Shown piece after piece: positions 1 to 5,451 of a stretch of 5,451 bases of DNA; within the stretch, counting starts at the first letter, position 1, and every line of letters starts with the position of its first letter. A program made the position numbers and the translations under genes. Origin of the DNA: Anaerolineales bacterium (GTDB taxonomy: Bacteria; Chloroflexota; Anaerolineae; Anaerolineales; Villigracilaceae); NCBI GenBank assembly GCA_025966435.1, contig JAICRQ010000263.1, positions 1-5,451 on the forward strand, written 5' to 3'. The notes beneath the pieces were generated by a model. It ran no database searches, was not told the DNA's origin, and saw nothing but the letters and a program-made list of their open reading frames with translations.

Positions 1-457
1 CATCCCGGGTCTGGATGACCGCTGCAATCGCCAGTTGAAGCTCAGAGCCGGTCGTAAAGAGGGGTGTTAAATCCACTGAGACATTCAGCGAGTGTCCATC
101 CATTCCTTTGCCGAATTCAAACTCCAGTTTAGAAATCGCTGTCTCCTCCCGGAAGCCGATCCTCCGGTAGGCATCCATCCGGTAAACATTCCAGTTGCCG
201 GATGGCGACATATTGAACTCCCAGTAGCCCGGCTGGTCTTTGACCGCCAGGAAGAATTCAAAGCACGTTTCTCTCCACAACTCATCCTTACGACCTGGAG
301 CCTGAGAGAGATGGGGCAGCAAAACACAATCCGTGTTTCCAGAAAGCGTGTAATGCAAAGTCAGAACATGATTTTCGAGCAAAAGTCTCCCGGTGAGAGA
401 GATCGCCGGGATGTCCACCGCCGGGAAGGGAACCAGCGTAAAGCCCTGTGCCATCAT
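1..457 (-). CDS. DOMON-like domain protein, partial (C-terminus beyond left edge)
   Basis: The minus-strand frame is open from ATG at 457 to the left edge, giving 152 codons without a stop. The translation starts MMAQGFTLVPFPAVDIPAIS. Family-like motifs are KDELWRETCFEFF (about residues 57-69) and YWEFNMSPSGNWNVYRMDAYR split as YWEFNMSP (78-85) and GNWNVYRMDAYR (87-98). From memory these match the DOMON-like (murB-like DOMON) family, a beta-sandwich fold related to heme- or sugar-binding DOMON domains, with no established function. Family members usually run somewhat longer and end in a conserved aromatic/histidine-rich stretch, which would lie off the edge. No signal peptide or membrane segment is visible, so it is probably cytoplasmic. 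The first ATG overlaps the kinase stop as ATGA, and a second ATG follows directly, so the start could be 457 or 454. There is no strong Shine-Dalgarno site, which fits translational coupling to the kinase. The gene is almost certainly real; its role is unknown. Confidence 0.82.
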   Translation of the reverse strand, partial: MMAQGFTLVPFPAVDIPAISLTGRLLLENHVLTLHYTLSGNTDCVLLPHLSQAPGRKDELWRETCFEFFLAVKDQPGYWEFNMSPSGNWNVYRMDAYRRIGFREETAISKLEFEFGKGMDGHSLNVSVDLTPLFTTGSELQLAIAAVIQTRD

Positions 458-1566
458 AGCGCCGGAGATACCATGCCTTGAATCATGTGACGAATATCGG
501 CTTCATGCGCTTCGATGGATTCGGTCAATTTAAATTGGACGAGCGCACGCTGCAAATTGTGCTGTGGATGTTTGACCTTGAAATAAACATTTCCCGCCAG
601 GTAATCCGTGAAGAAGCGGACGCCCAGTTCAAACGTCAATAGCCGAATGGAGTCGAAAAGATAGTCATAATCGGCAGGCGTCAGGAAGTGGCGCGCCTGT
701 GTGAGATATCCCTCCAGAATCGCCGCACCGATTTCCGGGTCGAAGCGGACCGCCTCCCAGTCTTCCGTTTCCTCTCCGAGTGGGTTGCAGCCGGACCTCA
801 TACAGTCACCAATGTCATAATGCACCAATCCCGGCTTGACGGTATCCAAATCCACGAGGCTGATGGCGCGGCCTGTAGACTCCTGGATCATGACATTGTT
901 CACCTTGGGGTCGCCGTGGACAGGTCGAAGCTGAAGCCTGCCCTGCTCCCGCGCGGTTTCTAGCACACTGGCAAACGCTCTTCTCTTCTCCACAAAATTC
1001 AGGCAGTATTTCACCTCGGCGCTCGATTTGTATCCGTTATGTGAGAATGCTTGATCGAACCCCTGCAGGTAGCGCGGCATGATATGAAAGCCTTCCAGCG
1101 TGTCGGCAAGCCTCTCGATTGGCAGGTCGCTGATCAGATATTGGAACGTGCCGAGAGCATACCCCACTTCATAAGCCAGCTTTGTATCTTTAATCGTTTC
1201 ATACGATCGCGACCCATGCACATAACTGATGGCTCTCCAAAAATTTCCCTGCGGGTCAATGAAAAAATCCTGCCCCTCACAGGTTGGGATCACGCGTGGC
1301 ATTTCCCAGCAGTGCCCTTCCTCTCGTGCCCGCCTGCGCATGTGCTCGGTAAAGGTGCGCATGTTTTGCATGATCAGCCTGGGTTGTTTGAAGACCTGGG
1401 TATTGATCCGCTGCAGGACGAAATGCTTTTCTTCCGGCTGCATTTGCTCATCGGCATCGGTGGTGACTAGATAGGTGTCGTTGATATTCCCATTTCCAAA
1501 CTCATGTACATACAGGACGCGTTTGAATGGGGCAAACTGCTCTGCGATGGAAGTATAGGGGTGCAA
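454..1566 (-). CDS. NahK-like phosphotransferase (aminoglycoside phosphotransferase fold), probable sugar 1-kinase
   Basis: Complete 370-residue protein, close to the roughly 360 residues of N-acetylhexosamine 1-kinase. Visible motifs in order: glycine-rich nucleotide loop GNGNINDTY (24-32); FVLQRIN (49-55), the NahK-type beta-3 strand; catalytic loop HGDPKVNNVM (217-226) with D219 as likely base and N224 as metal ligand; VDLDTVKPG (238-246), the DFG-equivalent metal site; and HYDIGDCMRSGCN (249-261). The HGDxKxNN plus DLDT combination is typical of NahK/LnpB-type kinases, which phosphorylate GlcNAc or GalNAc at C1, rather than of antibiotic kinases. The substrate here is inferred, and a different sugar or amino sugar is possible. 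Start: no ATG, GTG or TTG lies in frame between the TTG at 1566 and the upstream stop at 1636-1638. GGAG sits 6 bases before the TTG, and homologous sequence starts nearby. It is divergent from transketolase and overlaps the DOMON-like gene by 4 bases, so the two are co-transcribed. The protein is soluble and cytoplasmic, with no missing key residue seen. Confidence 0.85.
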   Translation of the reverse strand: MHPYTSIAEQFAPFKRVLYVHEFGNGNINDTYLVTTDADEQMQPEEKHFVLQRINTQVFKQPRLIMQNMRTFTEHMRRRAREEGHCWEMPRVIPTCEGQDFFIDPQGNFWRAISYVHGSRSYETIKDTKLAYEVGYALGTFQYLISDLPIERLADTLEGFHIMPRYLQGFDQAFSHNGYKSSAEVKYCLNFVEKRRAFASVLETAREQGRLQLRPVHGDPKVNNVMIQESTGRAISLVDLDTVKPGLVHYDIGDCMRSGCNPLGEETEDWEAVRFDPEIGAAILEGYLTQARHFLTPADYDYLFDSIRLLTFELGVRFFTDYLAGNVYFKVKHPQHNLQRALVQFKLTESIEAHEADIRHMIQGMVSPAL

Positions 1567-1572
1567 GGCATT

Positions 1573-1576
1573 CTCC
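1573..1576 (-). promoter_or_regulatory. Shine-Dalgarno site supporting the TTG start of the kinase
   Basis: Read on the minus strand, GGAG is followed by six bases (AATGCC) and then TTG at 1566. This decides the start. The ATG inside the spacer is in another frame, and no other usual start codon exists in the kinase frame before the upstream stop. Confidence 0.7.
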
Positions 1577-1584
1577 GGGGATGG

Positions 1585-1600
1585 AATCGTGATTTCGATT
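1585..1600. promoter_or_regulatory. Possible operator-like inverted repeat in the divergent gap
   Basis: AATCG (1585-1589) and CGATT (1596-1600) form a 5-bp inverted repeat with a six-base spacer. It overlaps the -10 box and predicted transcription start of the kinase promoter, a position suited to repression. Arms this short can arise by chance, and no cognate regulator is present in the window. Confidence 0.2.
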
Positions 1601-1625
1601 ATATCTCTCTTATCCCAATGGTAAA
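1598..1625 (-). promoter_or_regulatory. Putative sigma70-type promoter for the kinase/DOMON unit
   Basis: On the minus strand a perfect TATAAT (plus-strand 1598-1603) lies 16 bases downstream of TTTACC (plus-strand 1620-1625), which matches TTGACA at 4 of 6 positions. Transcription would start near 1591, giving a leader of about 25 bases before the TTG at 1566 and including the GGAG ribosome site. The prediction is from sequence only. The -35 box overlaps the possible -10 box of the divergent transketolase promoter, so the two directions could compete. Confidence 0.5.
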
Positions 1626-1627
1626 AT
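1622..1627 (+). promoter_or_regulatory. Possible -10 box for the transketolase operon
   Basis: TAAAAT matches TATAAT at 5 of 6 positions and would place the transcription start near 1634, about 20 bases before the ATG at 1655. No good -35 hexamer is seen at the usual distance: the best is TTATAT near 1599-1604, with 3 of 6 matches. This is therefore a weak candidate that would need an activator or another sigma factor. Confidence 0.28.
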
Positions 1628-1645
1628 GGACTATCTCATTTGAAC

Positions 1646-1648
1646 AGG
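1646..1648 (+). promoter_or_regulatory. Weak Shine-Dalgarno site for transketolase
   Basis: AGG lies six bases before ATG 1655. It is short but correctly spaced. The alternative TTG at 1640 has only GGA nine bases upstream, so ATG 1655 is preferred on spacing and on similarity of the N-terminus to other transketolases. Confidence 0.4.
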
Positions 1649-1654
1649 TACAAT

Positions 1655-3631
1655 ATGACAGACGATCTTCAGACTCGTGCGATTAATACGATCCGCTTTC
1701 TTGCAGCGGATGCCGTACAGCAAGCCAACTCCGGTCACCCGGGGCTTCCGATGGGCGGCGCTGCTATGGCGTTTGCCTTGTGGACGCGTCATCTGTGCCA
1801 CAATCCAGGCAACCCAAAATGGGCGGGACGCGACCGCTTCATTCTTTCCGGCGGGCATGGCTCGATGTTGTTGTATTCTCTGCTGCACCTGACGGGATAT
1901 GATCTCCCAATGCAAGAGATCAAGAACTTCCGCCAGTTCGACAGCAAGACGCCGGGACATCCTGAGTATGGATTGACGCCGGGCGTGGAGACCACAACGG
2001 GTCCGCTCGGGCAGGGGTTCGGGCAAGGTGTGGGGATGGCAATGGCTGCCACGCATCTTGCGGCGCAGTTCAACAAGTCGGGGCATGAGATCATTCAATC
2101 GTACATCTATGGCATCGTCACCGACGGCGATCTGATGGAGGGTGTTTCCTCCGAAGCCGCCTCGCTCGCGGGACATTTACAGCTCGGACGTCTCATCTAT
2201 CTTTATGACGACAATCACATTTCGATCGATGGCTCCACCGATCTAGCATTTACTGAAGACCGCGGCGGGCGCTTCGAGGCGTATGGCTGGCACGTGCAGA
2301 CCGTCGCGGATGGCAACGATGTGGAAGCCGTCGACGCCGCCATCCAGGCAGCGAAAGCCGACCCGCGTCCCTCGCTGATCGCGGTCCGCACTACCATCGG
2401 GTTTGGCGCGCCGAAAAAACAGGGAACCGCGAAAGCGCATGGTGAGCCTCTTGGCGATGAGGAATTGAATGCAGCAAAGGAGAATCTCGGCTGGCCCCTT
2501 GAACCGCATTTTCTGATTCCCGGCGATGTGCTGGAGTTCTACCGGGAAGCCGTCGAGCGCGGGCGTGAGATCGAAACGGACTGGATGAAACGCTTCGACG
2601 CTTACAAACAGGCGTATCCTGAGCTGGGGGTGGAATTGGAAAGACGCCTAAATCGTGAGCTGCCCCAAGGCTGGGATGCTGATCTCCCGGTCTTCCCCGC
2701 GGACGAAAAGGGGATGGCCACGCGTTCTTCTTCGGGAAAAGTGCTGAACGCGCTCTCTGCAAAACTGCCCGAGCTTGTCGGTGGGTCGGCAGATTTGACT
2801 CCTTCGAACAACACAAAATTTGAGGAAGCAGGCGACTTCCAAAAGGAAAACCCGAGCGGACGCTATTTCCGCTTTGGCGTGCGCGAGCATGCGATGGCTG
2901 CAGCTCTCAATGGAATGAATCTATTCGGCGGCGTGATTGCCTATGGTGGCACGTTCCTGGTCTTTTCGGATTACATGAAGCCTGCTATTCGCATTGCAGC
3001 GATCTCGGGCATCCCCTCCATTTTTGTGTTTACGCATGACAGTATTGGTCTTGGTGAAGATGGTCCCACGCACCAGCCGATCGAGCATCTGATGGCGCTG
3101 CGCGCGGTCCCTAACCTCACCGTGATCCGCCCGGCGGACGCGAATGAGGTCGCGCAAGCCTGGCGCGTCGCTCTCACACGCAAGCACAGCCCCACAGCCC
3201 TGGCATTGACGAGGCAAACTGTGCCAACACTTGCCATTGGACCCTTTGTAAAATTAGCTCAGGGTGCCTATGTCTTGAAGGACTTTGGTGAAAACCCGAA
3301 GCTGATTCTCATGGCATCCGGCTCCGAGGTGAGTCTGATCTATACGGCGGCACAAAGGTTGTTTGGAGAAGGGATCGAAACGCGCGTGGTTTCCTTCCCC
3401 AGTTGGGAACTGTTCGAGGAACAGGACGAAGAGTATCGTGAATCGGTATTCCCAAGAAATATCACGGCACGGCTCGCGGTCGAAGCGGGCGCCACACTGG
3501 GCTGGGAGCGCTATGCCACCTCGGTGCTCGGAATCGATCACTACGGCGCTTCTGCTCCGTATAAAGTCATTTTCGAGAACTTTGGGTTTACAGCGGAGAA
3601 TGTGGTTGCGAGAGCGAAAGAACTACTTTAG
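1655..3631 (+). CDS. tkt: Transketolase
   Basis: Thiamine-diphosphate enzyme moving two-carbon ketol units: xylulose-5-P plus ribose-5-P gives sedoheptulose-7-P plus glyceraldehyde-3-P, and xylulose-5-P plus erythrose-4-P gives fructose-6-P plus glyceraldehyde-3-P. From ATG 1655 it is 658 residues, the normal length. The N-terminal ThDP-binding domain carries [10 protein letters not shown] (25-34, H28), H68, H102, [14 protein letters not shown] (116-129), metal-site TDGD (156-159) with N187, and H262. The pyrimidine-binding domain carries [11 protein letters not shown] (375-385), FGVREHAMA with the key glutamate E411, GEDGPTHQP with D469 and H473, and R520. The C-terminal domain includes [14 protein letters not shown] (607-620). 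Residues numbered as in E. coli TktA (E411, D469, H473, R520) fall at identical positions. An in-frame TTG at 1640 would add five residues, but ATG 1655 gives the family-like start [16 protein letters not shown] and has AGG six bases upstream. It is first gene of the pentose phosphate cluster. Confidence 0.97.
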   Translation: MTDDLQTRAINTIRFLAADAVQQANSGHPGLPMGGAAMAFALWTRHLCHNPGNPKWAGRDRFILSGGHGSMLLYSLLHLTGYDLPMQEIKNFRQFDSKTPGHPEYGLTPGVETTTGPLGQGFGQGVGMAMAATHLAAQFNKSGHEIIQSYIYGIVTDGDLMEGVSSEAASLAGHLQLGRLIYLYDDNHISIDGSTDLAFTEDRGGRFEAYGWHVQTVADGNDVEAVDAAIQAAKADPRPSLIAVRTTIGFGAPKKQGTAKAHGEPLGDEELNAAKENLGWPLEPHFLIPGDVLEFYREAVERGREIETDWMKRFDAYKQAYPELGVELERRLNRELPQGWDADLPVFPADEKGMATRSSSGKVLNALSAKLPELVGGSADLTPSNNTKFEEAGDFQKENPSGRYFRFGVREHAMAAALNGMNLFGGVIAYGGTFLVFSDYMKPAIRIAAISGIPSIFVFTHDSIGLGEDGPTHQPIEHLMALRAVPNLTVIRPADANEVAQAWRVALTRKHSPTALALTRQTVPTLAIGPFVKLAQGAYVLKDFGENPKLILMASGSEVSLIYTAAQRLFGEGIETRVVSFPSWELFEEQDEEYRESVFPRNITARLAVEAGATLGWERYATSVLGIDHYGASAPYKVIFENFGFTAENVVARAKELL

Positions 3632-3729
3632 ATGTCATTGCGAGCGAAGCGAAGCAATCTCATCGCACAAAAGTCATGAGTTAATTGGAGATTGCTTCGT
3701 CGGGGAGAACACCCTCCTCGCAATGACAT
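3632..3729 (+). repeat. 98-bp palindromic repeat element (CERSEAI-type, MITE/REP-like)
   Basis: Two nested perfect inverted repeats are visible. The outer 13-bp arms are ATGTCATTGCGAG (3632-3644) and CTCGCAATGACAT (3717-3729). The inner 12-bp arms are CGAAGCAATCTC (3650-3661) and GAGATTGCTTCG (3688-3699), with a 26-base AT-richer loop. Between the arms the left side has GCGAAG-type reiteration, while the right side (3700-3716) does not pair well, so the stem has an internal asymmetric bulge. From memory this core is a dispersed repeat found in many unrelated bacterial genomes; read through, it gives the peptide CHCERSEAIS seen in spurious predicted proteins. No transposase is encoded, so it is non-autonomous. 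No clear target-site duplication is seen at the flanks. It starts at the base after the transketolase stop and ends a few bases before the rpiB ribosome site. In mRNA it would form a long hairpin that could stabilise the tkt 3' end or attenuate downstream expression. There is no U-run, so it is not a standard intrinsic terminator. Confidence 0.85.
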
Positions 3730-3733
3730 GATT

Positions 3734-3737
3734 GGAG
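3734..3737 (+). promoter_or_regulatory. Shine-Dalgarno site fixing the rpiB start
   Basis: GGAG sits five bases before ATG 3743. It selects that codon over the in-frame ATG at 3728, which overlaps the end of the palindromic repeat, and over starts further upstream that would translate repeat sequence. Confidence 0.75.
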
Positions 3738-3742
3738 TATCT

Positions 3743-4210
3743 ATGAAAGTTGCAATTGGATTCGACCATGCCGGTTTCCCATTAAAGAAAGTAACGCTGG
3801 ATGCTGTGCGGGATGCCGGACACGAGCCGATCGATCTGGGAACGAATAGTGCTGACCCGGTAGACTTCCCGGATTACAGCGAAAAGGTGGGGCGAGCCGT
3901 CCAAACTGGTGAAGCAGAACGCGGAATTTTGGTCTGTGGTTCCGGCGTGGGAGCGTGCATTGCCGCGAACAAAATGAAAGGCGTGTTTGCTTCCATTTGC
4001 CACGATACGTATTCCGCCGCGCAGGGAGTCCGGCATGATGATATGAATGTGCTTTGCCTGGGCGGACGGGTCGTTGGACCAGAACTCGCCTCCGCCTTGA
4101 TAAAGGCATTTTTGGAAGCGCGCTACATTGGGAATGAGCCCGGCGGGGAACGATTGGCAAGGCGTGTAGAAAAAATACATAAAATGGAAAGCGGCGAATC
4201 AATTTCGTGA
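3743..4210 (+). CDS. rpiB: Ribose-5-phosphate isomerase B
   Basis: Interconverts ribulose-5-phosphate and ribose-5-phosphate in the non-oxidative pentose phosphate pathway, acting in the cytoplasm. From ATG 3743 it is 155 residues, normal for the RpiB/LacAB family (about 150). The N-terminus MKVAIGFDHAGFPLK carries D8 and H9. GILVCGSGVGACIAANK (61-77) holds the catalytic cysteine C65 and the phosphate/anion loop. H98 and N102 sit in GVRHDDMNVL (95-104), and GGRVVGPELA (107-116) follows. Family relatives include galactose-6-phosphate isomerase subunits LacA and LacB and allose-6-phosphate isomerases. The active-site cysteine together with the position between transketolase and transaldolase argues for RpiB. 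The frame is open upstream into the repeat element, but the GGAG site and family alignment put the start at 3743. The gap to tkt is 111 bases, almost all repeat, and to the next gene 33 bases, consistent with one operon. Confidence 0.95.
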   Translation: MKVAIGFDHAGFPLKKVTLDAVRDAGHEPIDLGTNSADPVDFPDYSEKVGRAVQTGEAERGILVCGSGVGACIAANKMKGVFASICHDTYSAAQGVRHDDMNVLCLGGRVVGPELASALIKAFLEARYIGNEPGGERLARRVEKIHKMESGESIS

Positions 4211-4229
4211 TGTCAGATTTACTGTTTGT

Positions 4230-4233
4230 AGGA
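4230..4233 (+). promoter_or_regulatory. Shine-Dalgarno site for the transaldolase gene
   Basis: AGGA lies ten bases before ATG 4244, a slightly long spacing, followed by an A-rich run leading into the start codon. No promoter or terminator is apparent in the 33-base gap, which supports read-through from rpiB. Confidence 0.5.
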
Positions 4234-4243
4234 CAATAAAAAA

Positions 4244-5451
4244 ATGAACTCAATCGAAAAACTCACCTCCCTTGGACAATCTCTTTGGCTAGATAACATC
4301 CAACGCAAACAATTGGAAAACGGCGAACTCAAAGCCATGATCGAGCGCGGCGATATCCGCGGCATGACCTCCAATCCGAGCATTTTCAACACTGCCATTG
4401 CGAAGAGCAAAGATTATGACGCGGCTCTTACCTCGCTGGCATGGGCAGGCTGGGATGCGGAAAAGATCTTCTGGCAGCTTGCCATCGAGGATATTCGTGC
4501 CGCCTGTGATTTATTCGCGCCACTGTACGAGGAGACGGATGGTGGCGATGGATATGTCAGTATCGAGGTCAGTCCGGATGTCGCTCATGATACCGAGGCT
4601 ACCCTGGCGCAGGTGGAACAGCTCTGGGCGAGAGTCCGTCGCCCCAATCTCATGGTGAAGATTCCCGCCACGAAGGCTGGACTCCCTGCGATTCGCAAGG
4701 CAACGGCTGTTGGCATAAATGTCAACATCACACTGATCTTTTCGCTGGCACGTTATGCAGAAGTAATGGAAGCCTACTTGAGTGGATTGGAAGATCACAT
4801 TGCTGCGGGACACTCTGTAAATCACATTGCCTCAGTTGCCTCGTTTTTCGTTTCGCGGGTCGACTCAAAGGTCGATCCAAAGCTGGCCGATGATTCGCCT
4901 CTCAAAGGCAAAGCCGCCATTGCGAATGCAAAACTTGCCTACGACGCATATGAACAGACCTTCTCCAGCCGCCGCTGGGAAAACCTTAAAGTGAAGGGCG
5001 CGCGCGTCCAGCGTCCGTTGTGGGCGAGTACCAGCACGAAGAATCCTGATTACCCCGATACGATGTATGTGGATAATCTGATCGGACCCGACACGGTCAA
5101 CACCGTCCCACCGGCCACGCTCGAAGCATTTCGCGATCACGGCGTCGCCGAGATAACCATCACCCGCGGTCTCGACGAGGCAAAGGACGTGATCAACCAA
5201 CTAGAATCCCAGGGCGTTTCCATGGATACGGTGACTCAGGAATTAGAGGACGAGGGCGTCAAAGCGTTTGCGGATGCGTTCGCGCAGTTGTTGAAAACGA
5301 TCGACGAGCGCAGGGCAAGTGCTGCCTCGGATCTCGGACCGCTCGCGGAACCTGTTGCCAAACGTATCGCGCAGCTCGAAGCAGATTCCGTTCCTGACCG
5401 CCTATGGAGGCACGATCCCACATTATGGGCGACCGACCCGGAAGGACAGGC
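4244..5451 (+). CDS. tal: Transaldolase, probably the N-terminal part of a bifunctional transaldolase/phosphoglucose isomerase; open at right edge
   Basis: The frame from ATG 4244 is open to the window end, giving 402 codons. Transaldolase moves a dihydroxyacetone unit between sedoheptulose-7-P/glyceraldehyde-3-P and erythrose-4-P/fructose-6-P through a lysine Schiff base. Visible motifs: SLGQSLWLDNIQR (9-21) with catalytic-type D17; GMTSNPSIFNTAI (40-52); GYVSIEVSP (103-111) with E108; NLMVKIPATKAGLPAI (135-150) with Schiff-base lysine K139; GINVNITLIFSLARY (157-171); ASFFVSRVDSKVD (199-211); LWASTSTKNPDY (259-270). A stand-alone enzyme of this subfamily ends near 360-370 residues, at about the FADAFAQLLKTI segment (342-353) plus a short tail. 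Here it continues through GPLAEPVAKRIAQLEA (365-380) and DRLWRHDPTLW (385-395), which resembles the linker into the glucose-6-phosphate isomerase half of known Tal-Pgi fusions. That second half is beyond the edge, so fusion is inferred. It is the third gene of the cluster. Confidence 0.93.
   Translation, partial: MNSIEKLTSLGQSLWLDNIQRKQLENGELKAMIERGDIRGMTSNPSIFNTAIAKSKDYDAALTSLAWAGWDAEKIFWQLAIEDIRAACDLFAPLYEETDGGDGYVSIEVSPDVAHDTEATLAQVEQLWARVRRPNLMVKIPATKAGLPAIRKATAVGINVNITLIFSLARYAEVMEAYLSGLEDHIAAGHSVNHIASVASFFVSRVDSKVDPKLADDSPLKGKAAIANAKLAYDAYEQTFSSRRWENLKVKGARVQRPLWASTSTKNPDYPDTMYVDNLIGPDTVNTVPPATLEAFRDHGVAEITITRGLDEAKDVINQLESQGVSMDTVTQELEDEGVKAFADAFAQLLKTIDERRASAASDLGPLAEPVAKRIAQLEADSVPDRLWRHDPTLWATDPEGQ

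Noticed and set aside
92..481. 129-codon plus-strand open frame opposite the DOMON-like gene
   Set aside because: It lies antisense to a frame with clear family motifs, has no recognisable domain, and reads as a shadow of minus-strand coding.
1051..1470. 139-codon plus-strand open frame opposite the kinase
   Set aside because: It is antisense to the kinase core and has no domain or ribosome site that would support it.
454..1566. Antibiotic (aminoglycoside) resistance kinase
   Set aside because: The fold is shared, but the GNGNIND, FVLQRIN and VDLDT motifs point to the NahK-type sugar kinases, and nothing nearby suggests a resistance island.
1631..2176. 181-codon minus-strand open frame opposite the 5' end of transketolase
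   Set aside because: The arginine-, leucine- and histidine-rich composition is typical of an antisense shadow of a GC-rich gene, and the opposite frame is an unambiguous transketolase.
2391..2816. 141-codon minus-strand open frame within transketolase
   Set aside because: Low-complexity proline/arginine/serine-rich translation without motifs; it is antisense to conserved coding sequence.
3650..3699. Intrinsic terminator between tkt and rpiB
   Set aside because: The hairpin is strong but no T-run follows either arm, and the downstream gene belongs to the same pathway; a dispersed repeat explains it better.
3363..3731. 122-codon plus-strand open frame crossing the tkt 3' end and the repeat
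   Set aside because: Its first part is tkt in the wrong frame and its last part is the peptide always produced by this repeat type, so it is not a gene.
3741..4253. 170-codon minus-strand open frame opposite rpiB
   Set aside because: It is antisense to a complete, motif-verified RpiB, with no supporting signals.

Overview
The window is a compact bacterial chromosomal segment with two divergent transcription units separated by an intergenic gap of under 100 bp. Base composition looks moderately GC-rich (by eye, not counted). The gene content suggests a Chloroflexota (Anaerolineae-like) genome, but this is inferred from memory of gene neighbourhoods and not demonstrated. The clues are a transaldolase with the C-terminal extension typical of transaldolase/phosphoglucose isomerase fusions, a CERSEAI-type palindromic repeat, and an N-acetylhexosamine-kinase-like gene next to a DOMON-like gene.

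Minus strand, 1-1566: a 370-residue kinase of the aminoglycoside-phosphotransferase fold, closest in motifs to N-acetylhexosamine 1-kinase (NahK). It starts at a TTG codon with a good Shine-Dalgarno (SD) site and is followed through a 4-base ATGA overlap by a DOMON-like domain gene that runs off the left edge. A near-consensus promoter for this pair lies in the divergent gap.

Plus strand, 1640/1655-5451: a non-oxidative pentose phosphate cluster. It holds a complete transketolase, a complete ribose-5-phosphate isomerase B and a transaldolase that is open at the right edge. The visible 402 residues of the last gene already pass the end of a stand-alone transaldolase and enter what looks like the linker to a phosphoglucose isomerase domain. 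Together these enzymes interconvert ribulose-5-P, ribose-5-P, xylulose-5-P, sedoheptulose-7-P, erythrose-4-P, fructose-6-P and glyceraldehyde-3-P. A fused isomerase would add fructose-6-P to glucose-6-P.

A 98-bp palindromic repeat element occupies nearly all of the gap between the transketolase and isomerase genes. It begins at the base right after the transketolase stop codon and ends just before the isomerase ribosome-binding site. It is the only clearly non-genic structure in the window. I saw no tRNA, rRNA, CRISPR array, insertion-sequence transposase or convincing intrinsic terminator. Nothing here amounts to an undescribed system. The points most worth checking are the repeat placement, the fusion, and the kinase/DOMON pair of unknown substrate.
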